Positions 41,262 through 51,085 of a stretch of DNA of 64,000 nt are shown here, one piece after another. The notes below the pieces were generated by a model. The model saw nothing but the letters and a program-made list of their open reading frames with translations, did no database searches and was not told the DNA's origin. Every line of letters starts with the position of its first letter. The first letter of the stretch is position 1. The position numbers and the translations under genes are program-made. Origin of the DNA: Superficieibacter sp. HKU1 (GTDB lineage Bacteria > Pseudomonadota > Gammaproteobacteria > Enterobacterales > Enterobacteriaceae); assembly GCF_029319185.1 (NCBI RefSeq), contig NZ_CP119754.1, positions 4,806,705-4,870,704 of the forward strand. Reading direction: 5' to 3'.

Positions 41262-42644
41262 ATGGCAACTGGAAAAATTGTCCAGGTAATCGGCGCTGTA
41301 GTTGACGTCGAGTTCCCTCAGGATGCGGTACCAAAAGTGTACGACGCTCTTGAGGTACAAAATGGTAATGAGAAACTGGTGCTGGAAGTTCAGCAGCAGC
41401 TTGGTGGTGGTATCGTGCGTACCATCGCGATGGGGTCTTCTGATGGCCTGCGTCGTAGCCTGGACGTCACCAACCTCGAACACCCGATCGAAGTCCCGGT
41501 AGGTAAAGCTACCCTGGGCCGCATCATGAACGTACTGGGCCAACCGGTAGACATGAAAGGCGACATCGGTGAAGAAGAGCGTTGGGCGATCCACCGCGCA
41601 GCACCGTCCTATGAAGAGCTGTCAAACTCTCAGGAACTGCTGGAAACCGGTATCAAAGTAATCGACCTGATGTGTCCGTTCGCGAAGGGCGGTAAAGTCG
41701 GTCTGTTCGGTGGTGCGGGTGTAGGTAAAACCGTAAACATGATGGAGCTGATCCGTAACATCGCGATCGAGCACTCCGGTTACTCCGTGTTTGCAGGCGT
41801 CGGTGAACGTACTCGTGAGGGTAACGACTTCTACCACGAAATGACCGACTCCAACGTTATCGATAAAGTATCCCTGGTGTATGGCCAGATGAACGAGCCG
41901 CCGGGAAACCGTCTGCGCGTTGCACTGACCGGCCTGACCATGGCAGAGAAATTCCGTGACGAAGGTCGTGACGTACTGCTGTTCGTCGATAACATCTACC
42001 GTTACACCCTGGCCGGTACGGAAGTATCTGCACTGCTGGGCCGTATGCCTTCAGCGGTAGGTTATCAGCCGACGCTGGCGGAAGAGATGGGTGTTCTGCA
42101 GGAGCGTATCACCTCCACCAAAACCGGTTCTATCACCTCCGTTCAGGCGGTATACGTACCGGCGGATGACCTGACTGACCCGTCACCAGCCACCACCTTT
42201 GCGCACTTAGATGCAACCGTGGTACTGAGCCGTCAGATCGCGTCCCTGGGTATCTACCCGGCCGTTGACCCGCTGGACTCCACCAGCCGTCAGCTGGACC
42301 CGCTGGTGGTAGGTCAGGAACACTACGACACCGCGCGTGGCGTACAGTCCATCCTGCAGCGTTATCAGGAACTGAAAGACATCATCGCCATCCTCGGTAT
42401 GGATGAACTGTCTGAAGAAGACAAACTGGTTGTAGCTCGCGCACGTAAGATCCAGCGCTTCCTGTCCCAGCCGTTCTTCGTGGCGGAAGTATTTACCGGT
42501 TCTCCGGGCAAATACGTCTCCCTGAAAGACACCATCCGTGGCTTTAAAGGCATCATGGAAGGCGAATACGATCACCTGCCGGAGCAGGCGTTCTACATGG
42601 TCGGTTCCATCGACGAAGCCGTGGAAAAAGCCAAAAAACTTTAA
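41262..42644 (+). CDS. atpD: F1 ATP synthase subunit beta
   Basis: 460-residue catalytic subunit. P-loop GGAGVGKT begins at residue 150, followed by GERTREGNDFY (catalytic Glu), the DELSEED motif around residue 380 and the signature PAVDPLDSTSR. All catalytic residues present. Confidence 0.99.
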   Translation: MATGKIVQVIGAVVDVEFPQDAVPKVYDALEVQNGNEKLVLEVQQQLGGGIVRTIAMGSSDGLRRSLDVTNLEHPIEVPVGKATLGRIMNVLGQPVDMKGDIGEEERWAIHRAAPSYEELSNSQELLETGIKVIDLMCPFAKGGKVGLFGGAGVGKTVNMMELIRNIAIEHSGYSVFAGVGERTREGNDFYHEMTDSNVIDKVSLVYGQMNEPPGNRLRVALTGLTMAEKFRDEGRDVLLFVDNIYRYTLAGTEVSALLGRMPSAVGYQPTLAEEMGVLQERITSTKTGSITSVQAVYVPADDLTDPSPATTFAHLDATVVLSRQIASLGIYPAVDPLDSTSRQLDPLVVGQEHYDTARGVQSILQRYQELKDIIAILGMDELSEEDKLVVARARKIQRFLSQPFFVAEVFTGSPGKYVSLKDTIRGFKGIMEGEYDHLPEQAFYMVGSIDEAVEKAKKL

Positions 42645-42664
42645 CGCCTTAATCGGAGGGTGAT

Positions 42665-43084
42665 ATGGCAATGACTTACCACCTGGATGTCGTCAGCGCG
42701 GAACATCAAATGTTCACCGGGCTGGTCGAGAAAATCCAGGTAACGGGTAGTGAAGGTGAACTGGGTATTTATCCTGGTCACGCCCCGCTGCTCACCGCCA
42801 TTAAGCCTGGTATGATTCGCATCGTTAAGCAGCACGGTCATGAAGAGTTCATCTATCTGTCCGGCGGCATTCTGGAAGTGCAGCCCGGCAGCGTGACCGT
42901 ACTGGCTGATACCGCGATCCGCGGCCAGGATCTCGACGAAGCACGAGCTCTGGAAGCGAAACGTAAGGCCGAAGAGCACATTAAGAGCTCTCATGGTGAC
43001 GTGGATTACGCTCAGGCGTCTGCGGAACTGGCCAAAGCGATCGCCAAACTGCGCGTTATCGAGTTGACCAAAAAAGCGATGTAA
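42665..43084 (+). CDS. atpC: F1 ATP synthase subunit epsilon
   Basis: 139-residue rotor subunit and inhibitor of hydrolysis: N-terminal beta sandwich (GSEGELGIYPGHAPLLTAI) and C-terminal helix-loop-helix. The last gene of the operon, followed by a strong terminator 18 bases after the stop. Confidence 0.98.
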   Translation: MAMTYHLDVVSAEHQMFTGLVEKIQVTGSEGELGIYPGHAPLLTAIKPGMIRIVKQHGHEEFIYLSGGILEVQPGSVTVLADTAIRGQDLDEARALEAKRKAEEHIKSSHGDVDYAQASAELAKAIAKLRVIELTKKAM

Positions 43085-43102
43085 CACCGGCTTGAAAAGC
43101 AA

Positions 43103-43135
43103 AAAACCAGTCTGAAAACAGACTGGTTTTTTTTT
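43103..43135 (+). terminator. atp operon terminator
   Basis: 12-bp stem AAAACCAGTCTG/CAGACTGGTTTT with a four-base loop and a run of T, just after atpC. A typical strong rho-independent terminator, so the next gene needs its own promoter. Confidence 0.93.
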
Positions 43136-43309
43136 ATCCTCTCAATTTTTATCCGATAAACTATCCGTGTTAAAAACACGCCTGGTTGAATAAACGCTCC
43201 TTCTTCGGGGGCGTGCGACTTGACGCTTTCGCATAAGATCGGCTTCACCTGCGCTTGCGGTAAAGGGTAACCCGGTCAGTTTTATTGCCATAAATGAAGG
43301 ATCATTACT

Positions 43310-44008
43310 ATGTCATTCAAGCCATCCTTTGCTGGCCCACTGCCGGGCCTGCATACCGATCGTATTACTTTTATCCGTCGGGCCTATCTGCATCTGGCGG
43401 CTGCGATTATGGGATTTATCGTGCTCAGCGGCGCATTAATGTTTACCGGGATCGGCGACATGATGCTGGAGGTGCTGATGGTCGGCGGCAAGTACGGCTG
43501 GCTGGTGGTACTTGGCGCGTTTATGCTGGTCAGCATGCTGGCGACGCGTCTGGCGGATGGCGCTGACGCTAACCACACTCAGCTTATTGGCCTGGGCATC
43601 TACGTGCTGGCTGAATCCCTGATCTTTGCTCCGTTGCTGACGCTCGCGGCGTATATTAATCCCGCGATTATTGGGGCGGCAGGCATTACCACGCTGCTGC
43701 TGGTGGGCGGCCTCACCTTTACGGCGTTTACCACGAAAAAAGATTTTTCGTTTATGCGCTCAATACTAACAATGGCAGGCTTTATCGCCCTGGGCGCGAT
43801 TATCGCCAGCGTGATTTGCGGTTTCTCGCTGGGCGTCTGGTTTTCGGCATTGATGGTACTGCTGTGCGCGGGCTTCGTACTCTATGACACTTCTAATATC
43901 ATTCATCACTATCCGGTCGATCGCCCGGCGGGTGCGGCATTACATCTGTTTGCCTCCATTGCGACTATGTTCTGGTACGTGCTGCGTATTTTTATGTCGC
44001 GTAATTAA
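43310..44008 (+). CDS. Bax inhibitor-1/YccA-family inner-membrane protein
   Basis: 232 residues with seven hydrophobic segments and few charges, ending in a short basic tail. The layout, the start (RITFIRRAYLHLAAAIMGFIVLSGALM) and the sequence VLYDTSNIIHHYPVDRPAGAALHLFASI near residue 195 mark the UPF0005/BI-1 family (YbhL, YccA relatives). In that motif the Asp residues form the pH-sensing pair of bacterial homologues. Role here unknown; relatives are linked to Ca2+ leak or to control of the membrane protease FtsH. It sits between the atp terminator and glmU with its own terminator and ribosome site (AAGGATC). E. coli K-12 has no gene at this spot. Confidence 0.85.
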   Translation: MSFKPSFAGPLPGLHTDRITFIRRAYLHLAAAIMGFIVLSGALMFTGIGDMMLEVLMVGGKYGWLVVLGAFMLVSMLATRLADGADANHTQLIGLGIYVLAESLIFAPLLTLAAYINPAIIGAAGITTLLLVGGLTFTAFTTKKDFSFMRSILTMAGFIALGAIIASVICGFSLGVWFSALMVLLCAGFVLYDTSNIIHHYPVDRPAGAALHLFASIATMFWYVLRIFMSRN

Positions 44009-44026
44009 TCTTACCCGGATCTCTTT

Positions 44027-44058
44027 AAAACCAGCGCTAAAACCGCTGGTTTTTTTAT
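44027..44058 (+). terminator. terminator after the BI-1-family gene
   Basis: 10-bp stem AAAACCAGCG/CGCTGGTTTT, seven-base loop and T run, 18 bases after the stop codon. The remaining 220 bases to glmU should hold the glmUS promoters; no specific NagC site was assigned. Confidence 0.88.
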
Positions 44059-44282
44059 GCTTTCTTTGTGCATAAAAAGAATAATAAAAACAAAGGTTTT
44101 TCAGGAAATAACCGCCTGAAAAGTAAAATTCATGCGGTAAATACCTGACTTGTCACTGATAATCTCACTGATATTCTGCTACGTTGCGTGTTTTCGCGGC
44201 GCTTCATTTTCTTGTGAAAAATATGTAGAGTTTTCAACGGGAAAGTTATCTACTTCTTACTTACATTACAGTCAGGACGCGT

Positions 44283-45653
44283 ATGGCAAACAGTGCGATG
44301 AGCGTAGTGATCCTTGCCGCAGGCAAAGGCACGCGCATGTATTCCGATCTTCCTAAGGTGCTACACACCCTGGGCGGTAAGCCTATGGTGCAGCATGTCA
44401 TTGATGCTGCTAACCATTCAGGGGCAACGAAGGTTCATCTTGTTTACGGGCACGGCGGCGATTTGCTGAAGCACACGCTGCGCGACGACAACCTGAACTG
44501 GATCCTTCAGGCGGAACAACTGGGCACCGGTCATGCTATGCAGCAGGCTGCGCCATTTTTTGCGGATGACGAAGATATCCTGATGCTCTACGGCGATGTG
44601 CCGCTGATCTCTGTTGACACTTTACAGCGTCTGCGTGAGGCCAAACCGCAGGGCGGTATCGGCTTACTGACCGTTAAACTTGACGATCCGACGGGCTATG
44701 GCCGCATTACCCGTGAAAACGGCAGCGTCACCGGCATCGTTGAGCATAAAGACGCGACTGAAGAGCAGCGTCAAATTCAGGAAATTAATACCGGTATCCT
44801 GATTGCTAACGGCGCGGATATGAAGCGCTGGCTGGCAAAGCTTAACAATAACAACGCCCAGGGCGAATACTACATCACTGATATTATTGCGATGGCGTGG
44901 CAGGAAGGACATGAAATCGCCGCCGTCCACCCGCAGCGTCTGAGCGAAGTGGAAGGCGTCAACAACCGTCTTCAGCTCTCCCGTCTGGAGCGCGTTTATC
45001 AGTCTGAGCAGGCGGAAAAACTGCTGCTGGCAGGCGTCATGTTGCGCGACCCGGCGCGTTTTGATCTGCGCGGGACGCTGCAACACGGGCGCGATATCGA
45101 AATTGATACTAACGTTATCCTTGAGGGTGACGTCACGCTGGGGCATCGCGTGAAAATCGGCGCAGGTTGCGTGATCAAAAACAGCGTCATTGGCGACGAC
45201 TGTGAGATCAGCCCGTATAGCGTGGTTGAAGATGCGCATCTTGATGCCGCCTGTACTATTGGCCCGTTCGCGCGGCTACGGCCGGGCGCGGAACTGCGGG
45301 AAGGCGCGCACGTCGGCAACTTCGTTGAGATGAAAAAAGCGCGGTTGGGTAAAGGCTCTAAGGCAGGTCATCTGAGCTATCTTGGCGACGCGGACATTGG
45401 CGATAACGTTAATATTGGCGCAGGCACCATTACCTGTAATTACGACGGCGCGAATAAGCATAAAACGATTATTGGCAACGATGTCTTTGTTGGCTCTGAC
45501 ACCCAACTGGTGGCGCCAGTCAGCGTGGGTAACGGTGCGACGATTGCCGCAGGCACCACCGTCACGCGCAATGTTGCCGATAACGAACTGGTATTAAGCC
45601 GCGTACCGCAGGCCCACAAACGGGGCTGGCAGCGTCCGGTGAAGAAAAAGTAA
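44283..45653 (+). CDS. glmU: bifunctional GlcNAc-1-P uridyltransferase / GlcN-1-P acetyltransferase
   Basis: 456 residues; makes UDP-GlcNAc for peptidoglycan and LPS. N-terminal pyrophosphorylase domain with LAAGKGTRMYSDLPKVLH (residues 11-28) and GDVPLI; C-terminal left-handed beta-helix of hexapeptide repeats (IGAGCVIKNSVIGDDC and so on) carrying the acetyltransferase site HLSYLGDADIG. Upstream of glmS, same direction. Confidence 0.98.
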   Translation: MANSAMSVVILAAGKGTRMYSDLPKVLHTLGGKPMVQHVIDAANHSGATKVHLVYGHGGDLLKHTLRDDNLNWILQAEQLGTGHAMQQAAPFFADDEDILMLYGDVPLISVDTLQRLREAKPQGGIGLLTVKLDDPTGYGRITRENGSVTGIVEHKDATEEQRQIQEINTGILIANGADMKRWLAKLNNNNAQGEYYITDIIAMAWQEGHEIAAVHPQRLSEVEGVNNRLQLSRLERVYQSEQAEKLLLAGVMLRDPARFDLRGTLQHGRDIEIDTNVILEGDVTLGHRVKIGAGCVIKNSVIGDDCEISPYSVVEDAHLDAACTIGPFARLRPGAELREGAHVGNFVEMKKARLGKGSKAGHLSYLGDADIGDNVNIGAGTITCNYDGANKHKTIIGNDVFVGSDTQLVAPVSVGNGATIAAGTTVTRNVADNELVLSRVPQAHKRGWQRPVKKK

Positions 45654-45685
45654 TGATGTAGTCTTACCGCGTTCGATGACATTTT

Positions 45686-45718
45686 GTAGGCCGGATAAGC
45701 GAAGCGCCATCCGGCATG
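45686..45718. repeat. REP element between glmU and glmS
   Basis: A classical repetitive extragenic palindrome: TGTAGGCCGGATAAGCG, then AAGCGCCATCCGGCA. It lies in the glmUS intergenic region, where the co-transcript is processed in E. coli; the glmS leader after it is the target area of GlmZ. Confidence 0.85.
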
Positions 45719-45876
45719 CAGACCAGGGCAGAGGAGATAAACATATATTTCCCGCCCAAAAAGCAGCACCCATAAAAATAACCCCACTCTCTACAAGGCT
45801 CGGGGCGCTCGTAACAACGGGCATAACAGGTTGACCGACAACGCATGGCATTACGCCAAAATCGGAATCAAAAACT

Positions 45877-47706
45877 ATGTGTGGAATTGTTGGCGCTATC
45901 GCGCAGCGTGATGTAGCGGAAATCCTTCTCGAGGGTTTACGTCGTCTGGAATACCGTGGCTACGACTCTGCCGGTCTGGCAGTGGTCGACAACGAAGGGA
46001 ATATGACCCGTCTGCGTCGCCTCGGTAAAGTGCAAATGCTTTCTCAGGCGGCGGAAGATCATCCGCTGCACGGCGGAACCGGTATTGCTCACACTCGCTG
46101 GGCGACCCACGGCGAACCGTCAGAAGCGAATGCGCACCCGCATGTCTCTGAACACATTGTAGTGGTGCATAACGGCATCATCGAAAACCATGAACCGCTG
46201 CGTGAAACGCTAAAAGCACGCGGCTATACCTTTGTCTCCGAAACCGACACCGAAGTGATTGCTCACTTAGTGCATTGGGAGCTGGAACAGGGCGGCACGC
46301 TGCGCGATGCCGTGCTGCGTACTATCCCGCAGCTTCGCGGTGCCTACGGCACGGTGATCATGGATACCCGTAAACCGGATACCCTGCTGGCGGCTCGTTC
46401 AGGCAGCCCGCTTGTGATCGGCCTCGGCATGGGTGAAAACTTTATCGCCTCAGACCAGCTGGCGCTGCTGCCGGTGACGCGTCGCTTTATCTTCCTCGAA
46501 GAGGGTGATATCGCAGAAGTGACCCGCCGTACCGTCTCCATTTTCGATAAAACTGGCGCAGAGGTGAAACGTCAGGATATCGAATCCAGTCTGCAATATG
46601 ACGCGGGTGACAAAGGTATCTACCGTCATTACATGCAGAAAGAGATCTACGAACAGCCGAATGCGATTAAAAATACTCTCACCGGACGTATCAGCCACGG
46701 CGAGGTAGATTTAAGCGAGCTGGGCCCGAATGCCAACGACCTGCTGGCGCAGGTGGAGCACATTCAAATCATCGCCTGCGGCACCTCTTACAACTCAGGA
46801 ATGGTTTCCCGCTACTGGTTCGAATCGCTGGCGGGTATTCCGTGCGATGTGGAAATCGCCTCCGAATTCCGCTACCGCAAATCTGCCGTGCGTCGTAACA
46901 GTCTGATGATCACCTTGTCTCAGTCTGGCGAAACGGCAGATACTCTGGCGGGGCTGCGCCTCTCCAAAGAGCTGGGCTACCTGGGATCGCTGGCTATTTG
47001 TAACGTTCCGGGCTCTTCACTGGTGCGCGAATCCGATCTGGCGATGATGACCAACGCCGGTACGGAAATCGGCGTGGCGTCGACGAAAGCCTTCACCACC
47101 CAACTGACCGTGCTGCTGATGCTGGTAGCGAAGCTGGCGCGTCTGAAGGGGCTGGACGCTGCCGTCGAGCATGACATTGTTCACGGACTACAGGCGTTGC
47201 CGAGCCGTATTGAGCAGATGCTATCGCAGGACAAGCGCATTGAAGCGCTGGCGGAAGATTTCTCCGACAAGCACCACGCGCTGTTCCTCGGACGCGGCGA
47301 TCAGTATCCGATTGCGCTGGAAGGCGCGCTGAAGCTGAAGGAGATTTCCTACATTCATGCTGAAGCGTATGCGGCTGGTGAACTGAAACACGGCCCGCTG
47401 GCGTTAATTGACGCTGATATGCCGGTTATCGTGGTCGCGCCAAATAACGATCTGTTAGAAAAACTGAAATCCAACATTGAAGAGGTCCGCGCTCGCGGCG
47501 GTCAGCTGTATGTCTTTGCCGATCGCGATGCCGGTTTCTCCAGCAGTGACAATATGCACATTATTGAGATGCCGCATGTTGAAGAAGTCATCGCGCCGAT
47601 TTTCTACACCGTACCTCTGCAGCTACTGGCGTATCACGTCGCGCTGATTAAAGGTACCGATGTGGATCAGCCGCGCAATCTGGCGAAGTCGGTAACGGTA
47701 GAATAA
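45877..47706 (+). CDS. glmS: glutamine-fructose-6-phosphate aminotransferase (isomerizing)
   Basis: 609 residues; makes glucosamine 6-phosphate, first step of amino-sugar synthesis. N-terminal Ntn glutaminase with nucleophile Cys2 (MCGIVGAIAQ) after Met removal, two SIS sugar-isomerase domains (CGTSYNSGM, SQSGETADTLAGLR), and the conserved C-terminal tail QPRNLAKSVTVE. Likely post-transcriptional control by GlmY/GlmZ, as in E. coli; those RNAs are not in the window. Confidence 0.98.
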   Translation: MCGIVGAIAQRDVAEILLEGLRRLEYRGYDSAGLAVVDNEGNMTRLRRLGKVQMLSQAAEDHPLHGGTGIAHTRWATHGEPSEANAHPHVSEHIVVVHNGIIENHEPLRETLKARGYTFVSETDTEVIAHLVHWELEQGGTLRDAVLRTIPQLRGAYGTVIMDTRKPDTLLAARSGSPLVIGLGMGENFIASDQLALLPVTRRFIFLEEGDIAEVTRRTVSIFDKTGAEVKRQDIESSLQYDAGDKGIYRHYMQKEIYEQPNAIKNTLTGRISHGEVDLSELGPNANDLLAQVEHIQIIACGTSYNSGMVSRYWFESLAGIPCDVEIASEFRYRKSAVRRNSLMITLSQSGETADTLAGLRLSKELGYLGSLAICNVPGSSLVRESDLAMMTNAGTEIGVASTKAFTTQLTVLLMLVAKLARLKGLDAAVEHDIVHGLQALPSRIEQMLSQDKRIEALAEDFSDKHHALFLGRGDQYPIALEGALKLKEISYIHAEAYAAGELKHGPLALIDADMPVIVVAPNNDLLEKLKSNIEEVRARGGQLYVFADRDAGFSSSDNMHIIEMPHVEEVIAPIFYTVPLQLLAYHVALIKGTDVDQPRNLAKSVTVE

Positions 47707-47711
47707 CATCA

Positions 47712-47740
47712 GAACGGCCCTGCATACGCAGGGCCGTTTC
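47712..47740 (+). terminator. glmUS terminator
   Basis: 11-bp stem AACGGCCCTGC/GCAGGGCCGTT around ATAC, followed by TTCTCTCTT. Five bases after the glmS stop. Confidence 0.88.
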
Positions 47741-47857
47741 TCTCTTACTGTTTTTTATGTCATAAAAATATAATTTTTATAGCGTCTTATTTTTATTATC
47801 GTTATTAATGTGTTGTTTAAGCAGTGTTTTTTAAATCTTATCTTTTACTCTTGCCCG

Positions 47858-47897
47858 CTGTCATTAAACTGTCATAAACCTTACATATAACTGTCAC
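47858..47897 (+). promoter_or_regulatory. two Pho boxes upstream of pstS
   Basis: CTGTCATTAAACTGTCAT (47858-47875) and CTTACATATAACTGTCAC (47880-47897), each with two 7-bp CTGTCAT-type repeats spaced by four bases and set two helical turns apart. Phospho-PhoB binding here activates the pst operon under phosphate starvation. Confidence 0.92.
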
Positions 47898-47963
47898 CTG
47901 ATTGTCCTATTTTGCTCTTCGTAGCCACTTAACAATGATTTACGAATCCCAGCAGGAGACATT

Positions 47964-49004
47964 ATGAACGTTATGCGTACCACTGTCGCAACGGTTGTCA
48001 CCGCGACCTTATCCATGAGCGCTTTCGCTGTTAACGCGGCGGCAAGCCTGACAGGTGCAGGTGCAACTTTCCCTGCGCCGGTGTATGCCAAATGGGCCGA
48101 CACCTATAACAAATCTACCGGCAACAAGATCAACTATCAGGGTATCGGCTCCTCCGGCGGCGTAAAACAAATCATCGCGAACACCGTTGATTTCGGTGCT
48201 TCTGACGCTCCTTTATCTGACGAAAAACTGCAGCAGGAAGGCCTGTTCCAGTTCCCGACCGTGATCGGCGGCGTGGTACTGGCGGTAAACATTCCTGGCC
48301 TGAAATCCGGTGAGCTGATACTGGATGGCAAAACGCTGGGCGACATCTATCTTGGTAAAATCAAGAAGTGGGATGATGCGGCTATCACCAAATTGAACCC
48401 GGGCCTGAAACTGCCTTCGCAGAATATCGCCGTGGTTCGTCGCGCAGACGGTTCCGGTACTTCTTTCGTCTTCACCAGCTACCTGTCGAAAGTTAATGAC
48501 GAGTGGAAATCGAAAGTGGGCGCAGGCTCTACCGTAAACTGGCCGACCGGTCTGGGCGGTAAAGGTAACGATGGCATCGCTGCATTCGTACAGCGTCTGC
48601 CGGGTTCAATCGGCTATGTAGAATATGCTTATGCTAAGCAGAACAACCTGGCGTACACCAAACTGGTTGATGCTGACGGTAAGCCGGTAAGCCCGACCGA
48701 AGACAGCTTTGCTAACGCGGCGAAAGGCGTGGACTGGAGCAAATCCTTCGCTCAGGACCTGACTAACCAGAAAGGCGATGATGCGTGGCCGATTACCTCC
48801 ACCACCTTTATCCTGGTGCACAAAGAGCAGAAAAAACCTGAGCAGGGCGCTGAAGTGCTGAAGTTCTTCGACTGGGCGTATAAAGAAGGCGCGAAACAGG
48901 CGAATGACCTGGATTACGCTACTCTGCCGGATAACGTGGTTGAGCAGGTTCGTGCTGCATGGAAAACCAACGTGAAAGACAGCAGCGGTAAAGCGCTGTA
49001 CTAA
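47964..49004 (+). CDS. pstS: phosphate ABC transporter periplasmic binding protein
   Basis: 346-residue precursor: signal peptide (MNVMRTTVATVVTATLSMSA, cleavage near VNAA), then the phosphate-binding fold with GAGATFPAPVY, GSSGGVKQI and RADGSGTSFVF, which supply the phosphate hydrogen bonds. First gene of pstSCAB-phoU, 66 bases after the Pho boxes. Confidence 0.98.
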   Translation: MNVMRTTVATVVTATLSMSAFAVNAAASLTGAGATFPAPVYAKWADTYNKSTGNKINYQGIGSSGGVKQIIANTVDFGASDAPLSDEKLQQEGLFQFPTVIGGVVLAVNIPGLKSGELILDGKTLGDIYLGKIKKWDDAAITKLNPGLKLPSQNIAVVRRADGSGTSFVFTSYLSKVNDEWKSKVGAGSTVNWPTGLGGKGNDGIAAFVQRLPGSIGYVEYAYAKQNNLAYTKLVDADGKPVSPTEDSFANAAKGVDWSKSFAQDLTNQKGDDAWPITSTTFILVHKEQKKPEQGAEVLKFFDWAYKEGAKQANDLDYATLPDNVVEQVRAAWKTNVKDSSGKALY

Positions 49005-49062
49005 GTAGATATACTGACGAAAATGGCGGTGGCGCACAGCGTCCCGCCTTACAGCTACAAAC

Positions 49063-49095
49063 TGTAGGCCCGGTAAGCGCCAGCGCCACCGGGCA
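49063..49095. repeat. REP element between pstS and pstC
   Basis: TGTAGGCCCGGTAAGCG followed by CCAGCGCCACCGGGCA. In this position it can stabilise the 3' end of the abundant pstS message relative to pstC. Confidence 0.8.
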
Positions 49096-49129
49096 ATTTC
49101 GTAAGACGTCGTTAACTAAAGAGTGATTT

Positions 49130-50089
49130 ATGGCTGCAACCAGGGGTGTAATTAACCCGCCGGGTAAAAAAGGTGACATGATATTCAGCGCGCTGGTAAG
49201 ACTGGCTGCGCTGATTGTGCTATTTATGCTGGGCGGTATTATCGTCTCGCTGATCATCTCCTCGTGGCCCAGTATTGAGAAATTCGGTTTCTCTTTCCTG
49301 TGGACTAAAGAGTGGGATGCCCCTAACGATATCTACGGCGCGCTGGTGCCCATCTACGGTACCCTGGCGACCTCCATTATCGCCCTGCTGATTGCGGTTC
49401 CGGTGAGCTTCGGTATCGCCCTGTTTCTGACGGAGCTGGCCCCCGCCTGGCTGAAGCGCCCGCTCGGTATCGCGATTGAGCTTCTGGCCGCTATCCCCAG
49501 TATTGTTTACGGCATGTGGGGACTGTTTATTTTCGCGCCGCTGTTTGCCACCTATTTTCAGGAGCCGGTCGGCAACATCCTTTCCAACATTCCGTTTGTT
49601 GGCGCGCTGTTCTCCGGTCCGGCGTTTGGTATCGGTATCCTGGCAGCGGGGGTGATCCTCGCCATTATGATCATCCCCTACATTGCCGCAGTCATGCGTG
49701 ATGTCTTCGAACAAACCCCGGTGATGATGAAAGAGTCGGCCTACGGTATTGGCTGCACCACCTGGGAGGTGATTTGGCGCATTGTGCTTCCGTTCACCAA
49801 AAATGGCGTGATCGGCGGCGTTATGCTCGGCCTGGGACGCGCGCTGGGTGAAACCATGGCGGTGACCTTTATTATCGGCAACACCTACCAGCTTGATAGC
49901 GTCTCGCTGTATATGCCGGGCAATAGTATCACTTCCGCACTGGCGAACGAATTTGCCGAGGCGGAATCCGGCCTGCACGTTGCGGCGCTGATGGAGCTGG
50001 GGCTGATCCTGTTTGTGATTACCTTTATCGTGCTGGCTATCTCCAAATTTATGGTAATGCGCCTGGCGAAAAATGAGGGGGCGCGCTGA
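49130..50089 (+). CDS. pstC: phosphate ABC transporter permease PstC
   Basis: 319-residue inner-membrane permease, six main spans; the cytoplasmic EAA loop ESAYGIGCTTWEVIWRIVLPF contacts PstB. The stop TGA overlaps the pstA ATG (ATGA), so translation is coupled. Confidence 0.97.
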   Translation: MAATRGVINPPGKKGDMIFSALVRLAALIVLFMLGGIIVSLIISSWPSIEKFGFSFLWTKEWDAPNDIYGALVPIYGTLATSIIALLIAVPVSFGIALFLTELAPAWLKRPLGIAIELLAAIPSIVYGMWGLFIFAPLFATYFQEPVGNILSNIPFVGALFSGPAFGIGILAAGVILAIMIIPYIAAVMRDVFEQTPVMMKESAYGIGCTTWEVIWRIVLPFTKNGVIGGVMLGLGRALGETMAVTFIIGNTYQLDSVSLYMPGNSITSALANEFAEAESGLHVAALMELGLILFVITFIVLAISKFMVMRLAKNEGAR

Positions 50090-50979
50090 TGGCTACGCTC
50101 GACATGCAAAACACGGTGGCGTTGGCAGAATCCCGTCGCAAGATGCAGGCTCGCCGCCGCCTGAAAAACCGCATTGCCCTGACCCTCTCCATGGCGACGA
50201 TGGCGTTCGGTCTGTTCTGGCTGATCTGGATCCTGATGTCCACCATTACGCGTGGTTTTGACGGAATGTCGCTGGCGCTGTTTACCGAAATGACGCCGCC
50301 GCCGAACACCGCGGGCGGCGGGCTGGCGAATGCGCTGGCCGGTAGCGGCCTGCTGATTTTGTGGGCTACCGTGTTTGGAACGCCGCTTGGCATTATGGCG
50401 GGAATTTATCTGGCGGAATATGGCCGTAAATCCTTGCTGGCAGAGGTGATCCGTTTCATTAACGACATTCTCCTCTCAGCCCCGTCGATTGTGGTAGGTC
50501 TGTTTGTTTATACCGTGGTGGTGGCGCAGATGCAGCACTTCTCCGGCTGGGCGGGCGTTATTGCGCTGGCGCTGTTGCAGGTGCCGATCGTCATCCGTAC
50601 CACTGAAAACATGCTCAAGCTGGTGCCGGATAGCCTGCGCGAAGCGGCCTACGCGCTGGGAACGCCAAAGTGGAAGATGATCTCTGCGATCACCCTGAAA
50701 GCGTCAGTCTCCGGCATTATGACCGGTGTGCTGCTGGCAATTGCCCGTATCGCCGGTGAAACGGCCCCGCTGCTGTTTACCGCGCTCTCCAACCAGTTCT
50801 GGAGCACCGATATGATGCAGCCGATCGCCAACCTGCCGGTGACCATCTTTAAATTTGCGATGAGTCCGTTTGCGGAGTGGCAGCAGCTGGCCTGGGCAGG
50901 CGTGCTGATCATCACCCTGTGCGTACTGTTACTGAATATTCTGGCGCGCGTTATTTTCGCGAAGAAGAAACACGGTTAA
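50089..50979 (+). CDS. pstA: phosphate ABC transporter permease PstA
   Basis: 296-residue permease partner of PstC with six spans; EAA loop EAAYALGTPKWKMISAITL around residue 185. It overlaps pstC by one base and is separated from pstB by a 106-base BIME. Confidence 0.97.
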   Translation: MATLDMQNTVALAESRRKMQARRRLKNRIALTLSMATMAFGLFWLIWILMSTITRGFDGMSLALFTEMTPPPNTAGGGLANALAGSGLLILWATVFGTPLGIMAGIYLAEYGRKSLLAEVIRFINDILLSAPSIVVGLFVYTVVVAQMQHFSGWAGVIALALLQVPIVIRTTENMLKLVPDSLREAAYALGTPKWKMISAITLKASVSGIMTGVLLAIARIAGETAPLLFTALSNQFWSTDMMQPIANLPVTIFKFAMSPFAEWQQLAWAGVLIITLCVLLLNILARVIFAKKKHG

Positions 50980-50984
50980 GACGA

Positions 50985-51071
50985 AGTGCCGGATGGCGGC
51001 GTAACGCCTTATCCGGCCTACGATTGAAGACATTTGTAGGCCTGATAAGCGAAGCGCCATCAGGCATGATG
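50985..51071. repeat. BIME (two REP elements) between pstA and pstB
   Basis: Two REP elements in opposite orientation: GTGCCGGATGGCGGC...GCCTTATCCGGCC, then TTGTAGGCCTGATAAGCG...GCGCCATCAGGCAT. Together they fill almost the whole gap. Confidence 0.88.
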
Positions 51072-51085
51072 AGGAAGAGATTGAG

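Noticed and set aside
50985..51071. Repeated palindromes considered as a CRISPR array
   Set aside because: Only two units in opposite orientation with REP consensus; no regular spacers and no cas genes.
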